A DNA stretch of 64,000 nt, taken from Pseudoscleropodium purum. Its lineage: Eukaryota; Streptophyta; Bryopsida; Hypnales; Brachytheciaceae. Below the pieces are notes generated by a model. That model saw only the letters and a program-made list of their open reading frames with translations. It made no database searches and was not told where the DNA came from. The DNA is taken from contig OZ017803.1 in the NCBI GenBank assembly GCA_963969395.1, positions 18,290,001-18,354,000 of the forward strand, read 5' to 3'. Within the stretch, counting starts at the first letter, position 1. The number at the start of each line of letters is the position of its first letter. Shown here in pieces: positions 50,001-60,361 of this stretch. The position numbers were made by a program, and so were the translations under genes.

Positions 50001-51109
50001 GAATCCAATCCAGTTTGTTTCATATATTTTTGATGATTGGTTTAAAACCCTTAAAGAACCAAGGAACTACAAAGTGGCACTTGGATGATTTCATATGAAC
50101 AAAACATGACAAAGAACTAAGTTTTTTCATCCAATTTCTTTTAGAATACCTTGAATGTCTTTGCATCAAAAGATGGTGGCAATTCCTTATTAAGGTGTTA
50201 TTGACATATAGTTTAAGAGAGAAGATACTAAAAAATGGATCACAAAAGATGCTTCTTAAATATATTTTAGCAACTTGTACCTCCTTGTTCTAAATGTGAA
50301 ATTTAGACATTAAAAGAATCTTATTAAAATATGAGCTCAACTTATCAAATGAATTTTACCAAGTCTAATTTCTATTCCAACTTGAAATTTTAAAAAGATT
50401 ATAGAATGAAATTATTCATAGCTATGTAAACTTTGGGCCAATAATCGAGATTTAGTAAGTTTTAACTATAGAATGACACAAACTTTTAGATTACATACTA
50501 TAATGCTATTCTATGATGTTCCATGCTATAGTATACTTATATGGTGCAAATTTTCAAGCATATATTGTGTTTTAAATGAACTTTCTTCACTCTTATTTGA
50601 AAAAATCACAATAATTTCAAATATTCATTAAAAAGTTTGAAAATTCTATGACTTAAAGAAGATATGCGATTGTATCTTTGAAAAATAAAATAATTTCCAC
50701 TTATACTGAATGGAAAAAATAGCATATAAATTAAAGAATATTGAGGTTGTTTTCATAGTTATAGGCTTTATTCTTTAAGGGTCAAAATAATACAAATTAT
50801 TGATTGAAGTTGAAAACATGGATTACCTACATATGCTACTTGACTCCCTTTAAAACACCCCCTTAAAGCACAAAATGCTTCAACTTCTCTTGGTTACCTC
50901 AAGAAACTCATCAACTTCCATTTGTTGCTCTTGAAGACTCAAGGCATAATTAGAGAATATAGGATACTTTTTCTATCCTTTTTTTAATTCTTCTACATCC
51001 TATCATAGGTGGTGTCAAGTCAAATGTGGCATATTTGGTGCTTCTACATAGTTACAAAATGAAAGGATATAGATAGAGTAACTTTAAGATTCGAAAAAGT
51101 AGTCATATA
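47089..51109. other. AT-rich non-coding stretch
   Basis: I see no gene or RNA. Between 49500 and 49660 the phrase ACCTATAATATAGGTA and relatives recur irregularly, a weak local repetition. Confidence 0.55.
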
Positions 51110-52084
51110 CATGTCCTTTAAGGGTTAATCCATAATTTACTATGGTATTTGATGTCCAAAACTAGTTCAAAATACTTATACATAGAGCAAGGTTAAAATC
51201 TTCATTGGAATTTATTCTTTAATATATCCAACCTTGGAATTCTTTTGTTAATCTATTCTAATACAACTTTTCCAAACTTTAGATTGAAAATCTCCATCTA
51301 CTATAAGTTTGATGTCAATTGAAACTTCTAAAAGTAGTTTTCTTTAGCCCTTCTCAAAGGTGAAGTTTTTGTCAATCTACACTTTTAGAAAAAAGAATAT
51401 ATGTCCCATAACTTGTGAATTTAGTTTATATTTTAAAAAATAGGTTAAGAATTAATACTTGAAAAAAATTTACTCAAAAAACATTTGTATTCATTTAAAA
51501 ATAAATAAAATAGAAAGTTGTACTGGTTGAAAGAAAAACCTAAATCACAACATTTTCAAGAATTTGAGAATTGTCAATCTGAGTGGTAAGAATGTTTTGG
51601 TTAACAATGAATATCCCTTCTTTCAATTTCTATTTTGAAAATCTGAAAATTGACTCCGGGTAGATTGAAAAAAACACTTACTGATATTGTTGTGTTTCAC
51701 AATATTCATGCTTTTTTTTGGAGTATGTAAAATTTTAAAAACAAATTTTAAAAAGATGGCCTAAGTATACACCTTAAAGATGAAGGTAACCACCAAAGGA
51801 ATAGCATAGAAAAATTCTCTAAGTAGGAGATTTAGAAAAGTGCCTAATGTTAAGAAAAGAGATGTTTTGATGTTTTAATTTGTAAAAAAAATAGAATTAA
51901 AAATTAGAAATTTGTATAAACTCTATGGAGACGGTCATTCACTAAAAAACCCACCAAAATAATATTTTATAAGTTTTGAAATACAAGCAAAGAGAGGTTT
52001 GTTTTGTGGATTTCTATACAATATAAAATTAACTATTTTTAGAATTCCATTGAATAATAGTTACAAATTTACTAAAAAATCATT

Positions 52085-52310
52085 CTACTACAAGAAAAAG
52101 GGATTTTTTAAGTGAATTTTAAAGTATAAGTCTTAAATATAAGATTATAAGTAATGACCTTTAAGGAAATTTTTAGTAAAAATTTACTAGAAATACATGT
52201 ATTTCTAGTATAATTTTACAAAAAAAATTCTAAAATTTGATTATTGATAATCTTATGTCTAAGATTATACTTCAAAAAATTCCCTTAGAAAAACCTCTTT
52301 TTGAATGTTC
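52085..52310. mobile_element. Foldback (near-palindromic) MITE, CACTA-like end
   Basis: The two halves are approximate inverse copies around a perfect 26-bp palindrome at 52185-52210. For example, AAGTATAAGTCTTAAATATAAGATTAT on the left mirrors the AAGTATAATCTTAGACATAAGATTAT inverse on the right. The left end ACTACAAGAAAAAGG resembles the CACTACAAGAAAA terminus common in plant CACTA elements; the right end is degenerate. It sits inside the larger repeat at 51110-53238. Confidence 0.65.
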
Positions 52311-52449
52311 TTTCTAAATTTCATTTCCAAATTTGTTTGGGGGGATACCAAATAGTTAAAAGAAAATTGGTAAGTATGATAAAAATTGGGTTTTATTTTT
52401 GGATGATAAAATATTTCTGAAAAACCCAAAAAAATTTAGCTAAGGTATA

Positions 52450-52745
52450 TAATAGTCATTAGAAGATTTCTGGGGGATTAGGAGGGCCATTTCAAGCTGG
52501 TGCTTCTTATAGTTCCTCCCTACAATTTCACTGAATGGTTGTTTCCAAGAAAAAATTCGAAAAAAATTTCATTCTTGAAATGAAGAAAAAAGTTGAAAAA
52601 AATTTCATTTTTTTTGAAAAAAAAATTATTATTTTAAGACGTAGCAATCACCATACCACATTAGTGAGCTATTGCAAGGCAATTCTTGCACTTTGGAAAC
52701 TATCGAGAACTCATAGCCTTCTAAAGAGGTGAAAACTCTTCTAAT
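52450..52745 (+). repeat. Dispersed repeat family F, copy 1
   Basis: The end segment (GCAATCACCATACCACAT.A, GAGCTATTGCAAGGC..TTC, GAGAACTCATA..., GAGGTGAAAACTCTTCTAATG) matches 62160-62262 in order and orientation. Both copies are preceded by an A/T-rich tract with long A and T runs. Confidence 0.65.
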
Positions 52746-53238
52746 GCATGAGTATCTATAAGTCTTGAATATTTAGAGCCAAAACACATAAGTTATGGTA
52801 GAAAAATAAATGAAGTAGGGGTTGAAAAAAACTAATACAAATGTTTTTTGCTATCACCTTCGAAAAGTAAATGTTTTTTCAACCTTCATTGCCCGAAAAT
52901 AAAACTTCTCATAATTTTCATCTTGTTATTTGGATTTGAATAGTTCAAATGTTTTTGAATAGATATTAGTCTATATAATCAAACAAAATTAATGAATACA
53001 TTCTTACAATATAATTTTAGCTACCTAGTTTGACATTGAAATTAAAAAAAGCTAATTAAATATTGCAATATTTATTGAAATGATGTGAAACAAACTGTAC
53101 ATGTAGATTAGTATGATTTGCATCCATCCAAAAATTCTAAATGTAGTCTCATGCAAAAATTCTAAATTATTAAGTGAATAGAAGTTGCCCATATTTTCAA
53201 AAAATCCAAAGTGGACTATTTGGTCAATTAGAGATTAA

Positions 53239-54064
53239 GGTGATGCAAATAGTTTATTTTCCTCCCTAAGCATGAATTCAATCTTCTTGTTCTTTGAAAA
53301 AGTGCATTGAACAATACCGAAGCTTGTTGAAGTGAGATGCAAATAATAATTTGTGACATGTATTATACTACATCCTTCCTATTAACCTTAGAAAGGTGCA
53401 AACCTATCATTAAGGTAGTTGACCAAAATACTAGATTTGTAAATTATAAATAGGTACATTATTCATTTTTACAGTTTCTTCAAAAATCATTTACTGGTCA
53501 CTATTATTTAGTCATCAACACCTTTATTAGGCTAAGCAATCTATATCCAAGCATGAGTGCCTAACTTGTCCAAATTGCACTTTAATTTCTTATCATTGAT
53601 TGATTGTGACTAATCTTCCCCATTGTTTAGCCTATTGAGGAAGGCTCAACACTTCCTATCGATCTACTACAAAATTTGCAATTCAAAGAAATTGCTAGCT
53701 CTAACGAATCACACAAAAATACTTGCATTGTTATTGCAAGTTGCTGAAATACATGAGGCAATACTTAGTGCATCTCAATGATTGCAAGAAATTCACTCAC
53801 TTTGAAAATTTTCCTCCAAGCTAGCTTGAAGCAAATTCTATACTACATAAGTTGAATCAATTCAACTAGTTTGAGATCAAGGGTGGATGGAAATCACTGA
53901 TTTTCTTAGTGGTGAGTTTTCACCAAAATCTTACTTGATTTTGGAATGGGCTCCCCCTTTTTACACTAAAAAACAAAAGAAAAAAACAGTGAATAAAATA
54001 GATAAAAAAAAAAACATCCCAAATTAATTCAAGGTTTAACAAACTTTGGATGAGGTTTAACAAA
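53239..54064. other. AT-rich non-coding stretch
   Basis: No gene or repeat is recognised here. Confidence 0.5.
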
Positions 54065-54472
54065 TCAAGATAATTTTATAAAATGAAAGCATATCATTGA
54101 TTGATGGACGAATGAGCCAAAATTAGATGATTTCACTGACTCGCCAACATTCCAAGGTGCGTGTCGCGCTACCAAGGATTGGCGTGCATTGGAAAGGGGG
54201 TCGATCTCATCGCATTTGAAATTTCTACTGACAAGGAATTCTGCGAGGCTCGATTTGGGTTCCCCAAGCCGTTCAAGATCGAGAGATTCGGAGCTAGTGA
54301 TATTAATCGGCCGTTTTCTATGGAAATCGTCACAACCCAACTTGCGTTTGCCCTCCAACGCCAGTTTCTCTGTTCCACAGATGCGTCGGAGTCTCTTAGC
54401 TTCGCCATTTTGTCTCTGTGATCGACGCCATTTCCGATGCCCGCCCGTTTGCATCAATTGTGAGTCCACACG
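54065..54472 (-). CDS. Hypothetical basic protein, weak
   Basis: A minus-strand frame with ATG at about 54454 stays open for about 130 codons in a GC-richer patch and has a charged, coding-like composition (CGTEKLALEGKRKLGCDDFH). Two other frames, one minus (54169-54408) and one plus (54189-54518), are open through the same DNA, so the choice is uncertain. The family is not recognised. Confidence 0.25.
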   Translation of the reverse strand, partial: RVDSQLMQTGGHRKWRRSQRQNGEAKRLRRICGTEKLALEGKRKLGCDDFHRKRPINITSSESLDLERLGEPKSSLAEFLVSRNFKCDEIDPLSNARQSLVARHAPWNVGESVKSSNFGSFVHQSMICFHFIKLS

Positions 54473-54512
54473 CCAGCCATATATGATCACGCAGTTAGTC
54501 TCTGGATTGATT

Positions 54513-55105
54513 GATTAATTACTCGTTTGCCTACTTAATTGGTTTCAGATTAAGAGCATTGCTTGCAGGAGATTGCTTGAGATGTAATTAGCTAGAGGCC
54601 TGGACATGCATTGCAAATTTGCAACTGTGAGAAGCATGTGAGCGCACTAGGTAGAATTCAATACATGTATTGATCAATTGCTTATTACAGCATCATTCTC
54701 TTCTGGATTGCATCTTACTACTGTAGTTTGTAGGTAGCCGCTGATTGTTGAATTCTCATCACGCTCATTTTCTTCAGTTGCAAATGCGTGCCACGTTACA
54801 TTGGTAGCCTACTTAATTACTCGTTTGCGTACTTGGCTTCAGATTATGAGCATTGGTTGTGCAGGACATTGCTTGAGATGTAATCAGGCCTGAGTGGACA
54901 CGCATTGCAACTGTGAGAAGCATGTGATCGCACTTGGTAGAATTCAATACATGTATCAATTGCTTATTGTAGCATCTCTTCTGGATTGCAGCTTACTTTT
55001 GGAGTTTGTAGACAGCCGCTGATTAATTGTTGAATTCCCCATCACGTTCATTTTCTTCAATTGCAAATGCGTGCTACGTACATTGCTTAATTACCGGACC
55101 CAGGA
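54513..55105 (+). repeat. Tandem duplication of a 298-bp unit
   Basis: ACTCGTTTGC starts at 54521 and 54819. Both copies share TTGCTTGAGATGTAAT, GCAACTGTGAGAAGCATGTGA, GGTAGAATTCAATACATGTAT, CTTCTGGATTGCA and AGCCGCTGATT...TTGAATTC in the same order, up to CAAATGCGTGC.ACGT. The two copies are well preserved, so the duplication is fairly recent. The unit has no open frame. Confidence 0.9.
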
Positions 55106-55491
55106 AGACGTTAATTAACTGGATCACATCATTTGCTGAGATCAATCAATCTTAATAGACCATAACTGACAGACAGGGTATGTATGTAAACATGATTAAT
55201 TGTTCTACTGTATTGATTTTCATACCAGTTGAATTCTCCGGGAATCGAATGCGTGTTTTGATAACGTGGAAGATACCTATCGGCCCAAGAAGTACGTACA
55301 TACTTTGGTGGAGGGAGATTGAGAGCGTGGACTGGGATTCCGGGGAGTGATATGTGATGTAACTGGGCCGGCAAGGGAATTGAATTCACTGTAGCTCGAT
55401 CGATCGCCAGCGGTTTATATATCCAATTTTACTGAATCGTACGTACGAGGTATCCAATTGAAAATCAGGCATATATTTATCGATCGAAATC

Positions 55492-55938
55492 ATGGCAGCC
55501 AAGAACCCTAGTTGTCGTCGTCGTCGCCTTCGCCGCCGCTGTCGTCGTCGTCGTCGAATCTCCGAGAGCCCGGCCGAGAGGTTCGTCCGCCTGTGCCAGA
55601 ACCAGTTGGCGAGGTTCACGATGCAACCCGCCGATTTCGCCTCGTACGCCAGGCTGAATAGCGAATTCAAATCGGGCTATCTGTCCTACAAACGTTTTCG
55701 AAAGACCATGCAACTGCTGCTGCGGAATCCGAAGTACGCCCATCTCCGATTCTATTGGCATGTTTACCATGCTCAAACCATTGGAGAGAAGCGGATGGCG
55801 GACCACCCTCTGGTACTCTATCCTGTCATGATTTTATGGTACAGGATGGCTCGATCAGGCACGCTAAGGAATCCGCGACGGCAATTCCGGGCCCGAAAAT
55901 GCCGGGCCCGAATATGTCGCCTGAACCGCAGCCGGTGA
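55492..55938 (+). CDS. Small arginine-rich orphan protein
   Basis: The frame encodes 148 residues from an ATG that follows a TATATATTTAT element by only a few bases (so that element is in the leader, not a usable TATA box). Residues 8-24 are almost all arginine with interspersed Cys and Leu, encoded by a run of CGT/CGC triplets at 55517-55557 that probably grew by slippage. Residues 25-100 form an ordered-looking helical segment (ERFVRLCQNQLARF, then ASYARLNSEFKSGYLSYKRF, then LLLRNPKYAHLRFYWHVY). Its pattern, with a central GYLS turn and later LLxxNPxxxxxFxxF, loosely recalls paired amphipathic helix-type domains; this is inference only. The tail is basic again. No splice sites are needed. 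I do not recognise a family. Confidence 0.45.
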   Translation: MAAKNPSCRRRRLRRRCRRRRRISESPAERFVRLCQNQLARFTMQPADFASYARLNSEFKSGYLSYKRFRKTMQLLLRNPKYAHLRFYWHVYHAQTIGEKRMADHPLVLYPVMILWYRMARSGTLRNPRRQFRARKCRARICRLNRSR

Positions 55939-57042
55939 CGGTGCGTAATTGATTGATGTTAGTCAATTTCTAGCATACATTCCTCTGGAAATCAATGGCC
56001 AGAGCTCCTATTCAGTGGATCGATCGAATGGCATATATATGTGGCTTACAGTGAGGTCGTCAATTCATTGTATGAATATCTGGATTCATTTGAGTCCGGC
56101 AGATTGGATATAAAGGATATATGATCATCTTTTGATCGATTTACTAAACTCCGTTGCATGAGTCATGAATCACGTATCAGTCGATGAATCACGTATCGTA
56201 TGATATGTTATACTCTGAACATTTGTCGGTGTACTTGGCCCTGCCAGCACAAATGATACGCAGTTATACTGGATAGTGATTTTCATGATCTTGTTGAGTC
56301 CCAAGTCTCAACAAGACTCAACAAAAACTGACAGCTCAATAATAGTAACCTTGCTTATTTTCTTATTCAGACAATTAGAGGTGTAGTGACCATACAAAGA
56401 GTGAGCAGTTTTCATCACAAACGAGCATGAGGATTGATACCAAGAGAAAAAACTATATAACCAAATGTATTATTGAGTACTCATATTATAAGAAACAGTA
56501 CGTAAACTGTAGCAATAGTGAGCATGTGCAAAAACCTCTGCACATCAATTGCAGAGATCTCGGGGTAAGTGCCATAGGAAGCAGAGGAGCTTGTGCCCCT
56601 TCTCACCACTACAAGAGCCACCATCGATGCATTAAGAGCTCCCTCCTGTCCAAGATGCCGATCCTTAACCCAATATTTCTGCTTCAGATTTGGATTGCGA
56701 ATGCAAATTCAAGTAAATCTCTTGAGGAAGACACTGAAGAAGAGCGATAACGAGTTGCTTGAATAGCCCAAGCATCGAGCACTTGGGTCGGTAGAGGTGG
56801 ATCCTTAAGGAATTGTAGAGTTTAGAAGAAGTGGATGCAAGTATATGCAATTTCGACCCTCATGATCCCAATATAGTCGCGCCACAAACCGAATGCTCCT
56901 AGGAAATTCTGCTGAAGAGGGACTTTAGAATTCAATTGCGGCGTTAAAGTGGGGCGCTCCTGCACGGCGGTTATGCAACACGATTCTTCATCCCAACTTC
57001 AGGCCACTGCGGTATCCGCAATTTGGGTCATGTGCACCAACA
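55939..57042. other. Intergenic stretch between the two orphan genes
   Basis: Sequence is mixed in composition. A forward frame at 56427-56750 (starting MRIDTKRKNYITKC) is open but uninformative. A direct duplication of CAGTCGATGAATCACGTATC-type sequence lies near 56165-56200, and TGAGTCCCAAGTCTCAACAAGACTCAACA near 56295 is locally repetitive. No gene is called. Confidence 0.4.
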
Positions 57043-57234
57043 TTAGCGGAATCGAAAGTCGGTAATCGCCTTAATTACCCTCACAAACGCCATTTCTTTT
57101 GCTATAATGTACGCATGAGTGACCTCGATTCCACCATGAATCGGAAGTGGAAGCAAAACGCGTGAGCGGCAATGTTGTGGTTCGATAACGCCCCCAGTGT
57201 CAATGACCCTCCAGGCTCCAGTTCGTGACACCGC
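57043..57234 (-). CDS. Unplaced open frame downstream of the 491-residue gene
   Basis: On the minus strand, right after the 491-residue frame ends, about 62 codons stay open and look protein-like (RVLLPLPIHGGIEVTHAYII followed by AKEMAFVRVIKAITDF). It has no ATG near its start, so it might be a second exon of the upstream gene, a relic, or chance. No clear donor was found near 57280. Confidence 0.2.
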   Translation of the reverse strand, partial: AVSRTGAWRVIDTGGVIEPQHCRSRVLLPLPIHGGIEVTHAYIIAKEMAFVRVIKAITDFRFR

Positions 57235-57278
57235 TATGTTGTGATTTGAATTCTACATTTCTTGTAATATTCAATACT

Positions 57279-58754
57279 TCAGGGTGTGGAGGGACTGTGC
57301 ACATGGATTCGGAGCTTCTGCCGATTCTGCAACCAGTCAACCCATCCGGGAGTCTTGCCCGGTGCAAAGGCATCGTCGGCCCAGGCATTGTTCCAGGACA
57401 TGATATCTTTGGCCAGAAATTTGTGGCAAGGTCCGATACTGAAGTGGCCATTCCCTCGATCACGCAGCGTCACGAGGAGATCCACTAGCAGGTTGTAGAC
57501 GTCTTCGGGACCTCTGTTTTTCCACCCTTCTCTGCGGATTTTGCTGAATCGCAAATTCTCGAAGCGGCCATCGCCGAACACCAGCACGTATTCCTCCATC
57601 AAGGTGCACACCTCGTCAATCAAGCCTTCAAGCTTTGTGGTGGACGACTGCGATTGCTTGTAGGCAGGTGGAGGACGGATGGCGACGAGAGCTCGCTCAT
57701 CCGTGGCGTGACGAGCAAGCTCTTCCTCAAAGGAGGTGACAATGTCTGGTCGATTCTGCAGCACTCCGCTTCCTTGACCTTTCTCTAGAAACTGCGTCCA
57801 CCCAACGTCAGACACCACCTTCAACTGCAATCGCCTCTGCACTGCCATGAAGCTGAAAGCCAGAGCCGCAGGATCTTCCGTCTTCTGGAGGGAGTCAAGC
57901 TCGAAATCTCCAAAGTGAATCTCCTTCTCTAATTTCCGAACTTCACGGATAAATACCGCCTTGTCACTCATGTCTCCGTCGAGTCTCAACAACCAGCGTT
58001 GCAAACGAGCGAAGAGCCTTTTGGTCACCCTGATCACGCTCCCAGACTCGACATTCACCTCACTCTGCAATCCACAAGAGTAGGATTCGGTCCACACACC
58101 CCTCTCGTCCTCAGGCAGGAGTGCAAGGAGATACTTCGGGAAGCACAATCGTTGCGCGCAAGACAAGGCCGATCGCTCTCTTCGCACGCGCATCAAGACA
58201 CGAATCAAAAGCATGTGATCTTCCATCGATTCCGCCTCCGTCACAGTTACCACCGCAGCTCTCAATCGCGTCATCTTCCTCTCTCGTGCAGCATCCAACG
58301 AATTGCTACCCCCAAATTCAAAATCGACCAGCGTCCTCCACATGTTGCAGGACACGAACATGTCTGAGACATGGGGCGAGAGCCTCGATCCAACCTCAGC
58401 AGGAACGAAGGCCAACACCATCGCCACTGCTTGCTCCACATCCACCCGCTTCCTCCGCCTGATATACTCCATCAGCATGCTCCTCGTAACGCTGGATTGC
58501 GCAGTGCACGCCCACAGGTTCTGCACAAGAATCTTTCGTTGAAGCAGGCCAAGTTCGGAGCAAGTGCAGGGCAGCTGTCGGAGCAAATGCGCCGCATTCG
58601 CCAAAATCTCTCCCTCCCTGTCCTTGAAGAACGAGCCCTCCTTCGCTGGGGCTCGTTGTTCAGCTTTACCGCAGTTCAGCACCATCCCGGCCCATGTCTG
58701 CAACGTTGGCAGAAGCTGGCAGCCATGCTTGAGGACACCGTGACGATGCGCCAT
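57279..58754 (-). CDS. Intronless 491-residue protein of unknown function
   Basis: This is the longest uninterrupted frame in the window. The ATG at 58754 (context GAGGAGATGGCG) is the first in frame; the frame is open upstream for another 65 codons without a start. The protein is rich in Leu, Arg, Glu and Ala, with many predicted helices and no signal peptide or membrane helix. Several Cys lie in the first third (NCGKAEQR, LPCTCSELGL, LWACTAQ). The middle is basic (MRVRRERSALSCAQRLCFPK). A C-terminal part is Trp-rich (SWNNAWADDAFAPGKTPGWV followed by DWLQNRQK). GC content and codon use are much higher than the flanks, supporting real coding function. I recognise no domain. It may be a lineage-specific plant protein. 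Confidence 0.6.
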   Translation of the reverse strand: MAHRHGVLKHGCQLLPTLQTWAGMVLNCGKAEQRAPAKEGSFFKDREGEILANAAHLLRQLPCTCSELGLLQRKILVQNLWACTAQSSVTRSMLMEYIRRRKRVDVEQAVAMVLAFVPAEVGSRLSPHVSDMFVSCNMWRTLVDFEFGGSNSLDAARERKMTRLRAAVVTVTEAESMEDHMLLIRVLMRVRRERSALSCAQRLCFPKYLLALLPEDERGVWTESYSCGLQSEVNVESGSVIRVTKRLFARLQRWLLRLDGDMSDKAVFIREVRKLEKEIHFGDFELDSLQKTEDPAALAFSFMAVQRRLQLKVVSDVGWTQFLEKGQGSGVLQNRPDIVTSFEEELARHATDERALVAIRPPPAYKQSQSSTTKLEGLIDEVCTLMEEYVLVFGDGRFENLRFSKIRREGWKNRGPEDVYNLLVDLLVTLRDRGNGHFSIGPCHKFLAKDIMSWNNAWADDAFAPGKTPGWVDWLQNRQKLRIHVHSPSTP

Positions 58755-59317
58755 CTCCTCGACGAACTCCCCCCTGTCTCAAAAACCCCAAAACCTCCCC
58801 CGTCTCAAACCCACACCCAATTCCAACCGGAGATGCAAACTCCCCTCTACAACGGACATAAGCAATCAGAGATTTACGATCTCACAAGAACCTACAGCAA
58901 TGTCAATTGCTTCTGCAACCCGAATCCATCGACGAGGCTTATAACCTGACATGGAGAAGAGAGAATTTTCAATTTGCGTGACAGGGAAGTCAGATTCTAA
59001 TTTTGCCATGTCCACTTTTGTCAACAACAGCTTTCAATCGCTTGCTTCTTAAGTTTCGTTGTAATCCATCACAAATGTAGCTAGACCATGGATTGCCGTT
59101 GTCGGCGGTAAGCGCTCCTTGATGGGCAAGCCAAACATTCTTTCCAATAAAGGTCGGCACTGCAGTTGTTAGAGTATCACCACCCGACTGCCAAAACTAG
59201 TGGCACTCCTGCCTTTAGTGCCTCATCCCTGTCGGATGATTCTCATCCAACGTAGCTTAGGATACTGGTGATCCTATTAATGGGAGATTAGGGCATCACT
59301 TGTGTATATAATCAGGT

Positions 59318-60124
59318 TTAACCCCTAAATGCCCAAGCCTTTTCAAATGTGTTTTGATTATGAAAAAAGAGCATCAGCTTCTAGTTAACCCCAATGAAGC
59401 AAATTGTATTTTTTTCAAAATCTAACTGTATAGATGTTTAAAGAGCTTGCATATTAGTATGTTCACCAATTTTGAGTTCAAAATTGCATAAGAGTTGTGA
59501 GATTATAACAAGAGAAATGTACATTTTCTTTTTTTAGTATGTTGCCCCTTCCCACAATGTTTTAGAAATTTGCATATAAATTTTTTTTGGAATTGGAGGT
59601 GACATGAACAACTACAAATTGTATTAGCACTCTAAAATGCACTTTCAAAAAACTTTATTTCACATGAAAAGCTATCAAATTCATTATACAATCCACCTTG
59701 CAATTGTTGAAATGCAATTTTTTGTCATAAGTATAAATTGAAAATAACTCCAAATCAATACTTGGATGTTTAAATTTTCAATGGTGAAAATCATGACAAC
59801 ACTTTACTCTTTTGATTGGGACCATTTTCAAAGCAAATGGACAAGTAGAAGTTTTTAGATCTCAAATCAAGTGAAATTGGCAAAGTTGGGAAAATGAAGT
59901 AAAATTAGCAAGTTTTACTCTATCACTAATGAATATACATGGCTTTGAAGACCTCTTGAAAATTACATGTTCACTTTTTTCAATGAAAAATGAAAGTTTT
60001 CAATAGTTAACTCTAAAACTGCCCAAATTTTTTTTAAACAGTCAAACGAATTTAACTACCCATCCCAAAATGAGCCTGAAATTTTAGATCAACTATATAT
60101 AGTTGATCAGGCAATTAGGGTTAA
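59318..60124 (+). mobile_element. TTAA-flanked TIR element (piggyBac-like non-autonomous), copy C
   Basis: The left end is TTAACCCCTAAATGCCC, nearly the same as the element at 62796. The right end is GGCAATTAGGGTTAA, whose inverse TTAACCCTAATTGCC matches with one deletion and one change. Both flanks are TTAA. A perfect 22-bp palindrome lies at 60087-60108 just inside the right end. The interior is AT-rich and non-coding. Confidence 0.55.
60087..60108. repeat. Perfect 22-bp palindrome
   Basis: The palindrome is centred on TATATA with GATCAAC arms, 12 bp inside the right TTAA of copy C. It could be a subterminal transposase-binding motif or chance. Confidence 0.6.
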
Positions 60125-60361
60125 CCTCAATGCTTAAGCATCTTTGTTAATAAAGTTGATCTTAGTTGCTAGAGTGTAACATATTCCAACATGATTATTA
60201 TTAAAGCGTCCCATTTAGAATATTCCAAGAGTCATAGCACATGTGAGAAAGTAAGAGAGTTGGTCACCACGAGATAAATAGACAAGCTAAGAGTGAGATA
60301 GAGTAGCACCTTAGGTAGCACTGCCACAAAAAGATCAAGAACTACAAAGCTCAGACGAGCA

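Larger units (their letters stand above)
51110..53238 (+). mobile_element. Diverged relative of the TTAA element at 7916, expanded by insertions
   Basis: Left part 51180-51640 follows 7970-8450 in order (AAATCTTCAT, TTAGCCCTTC, TCCCATAACTTGTG, TGAGTGGTAAGAAT). Right part 52830-53238 follows 8470-8799 (TAGTTCAAATGTTTTTGAATAGAT, TTGCAATATTTATTG, ACATGTAGATTA, then TTTGGTCAATTAGAGATTAA against TTTGGTCCTTTAGAGGTTAA). Between them is about 1.2 kb absent from the first copy, including a foldback element and a family F repeat. No transposase frame is visible. The left terminus is too degenerate to place exactly. Confidence 0.5.

Noticed and set aside
57043..57234. Possible RNase H remnant of a retroelement
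   Set aside because: The catalytic acidic residues cannot be placed and the resemblance is limited to a few hydrophobic positions; kept only as an unplaced open frame.
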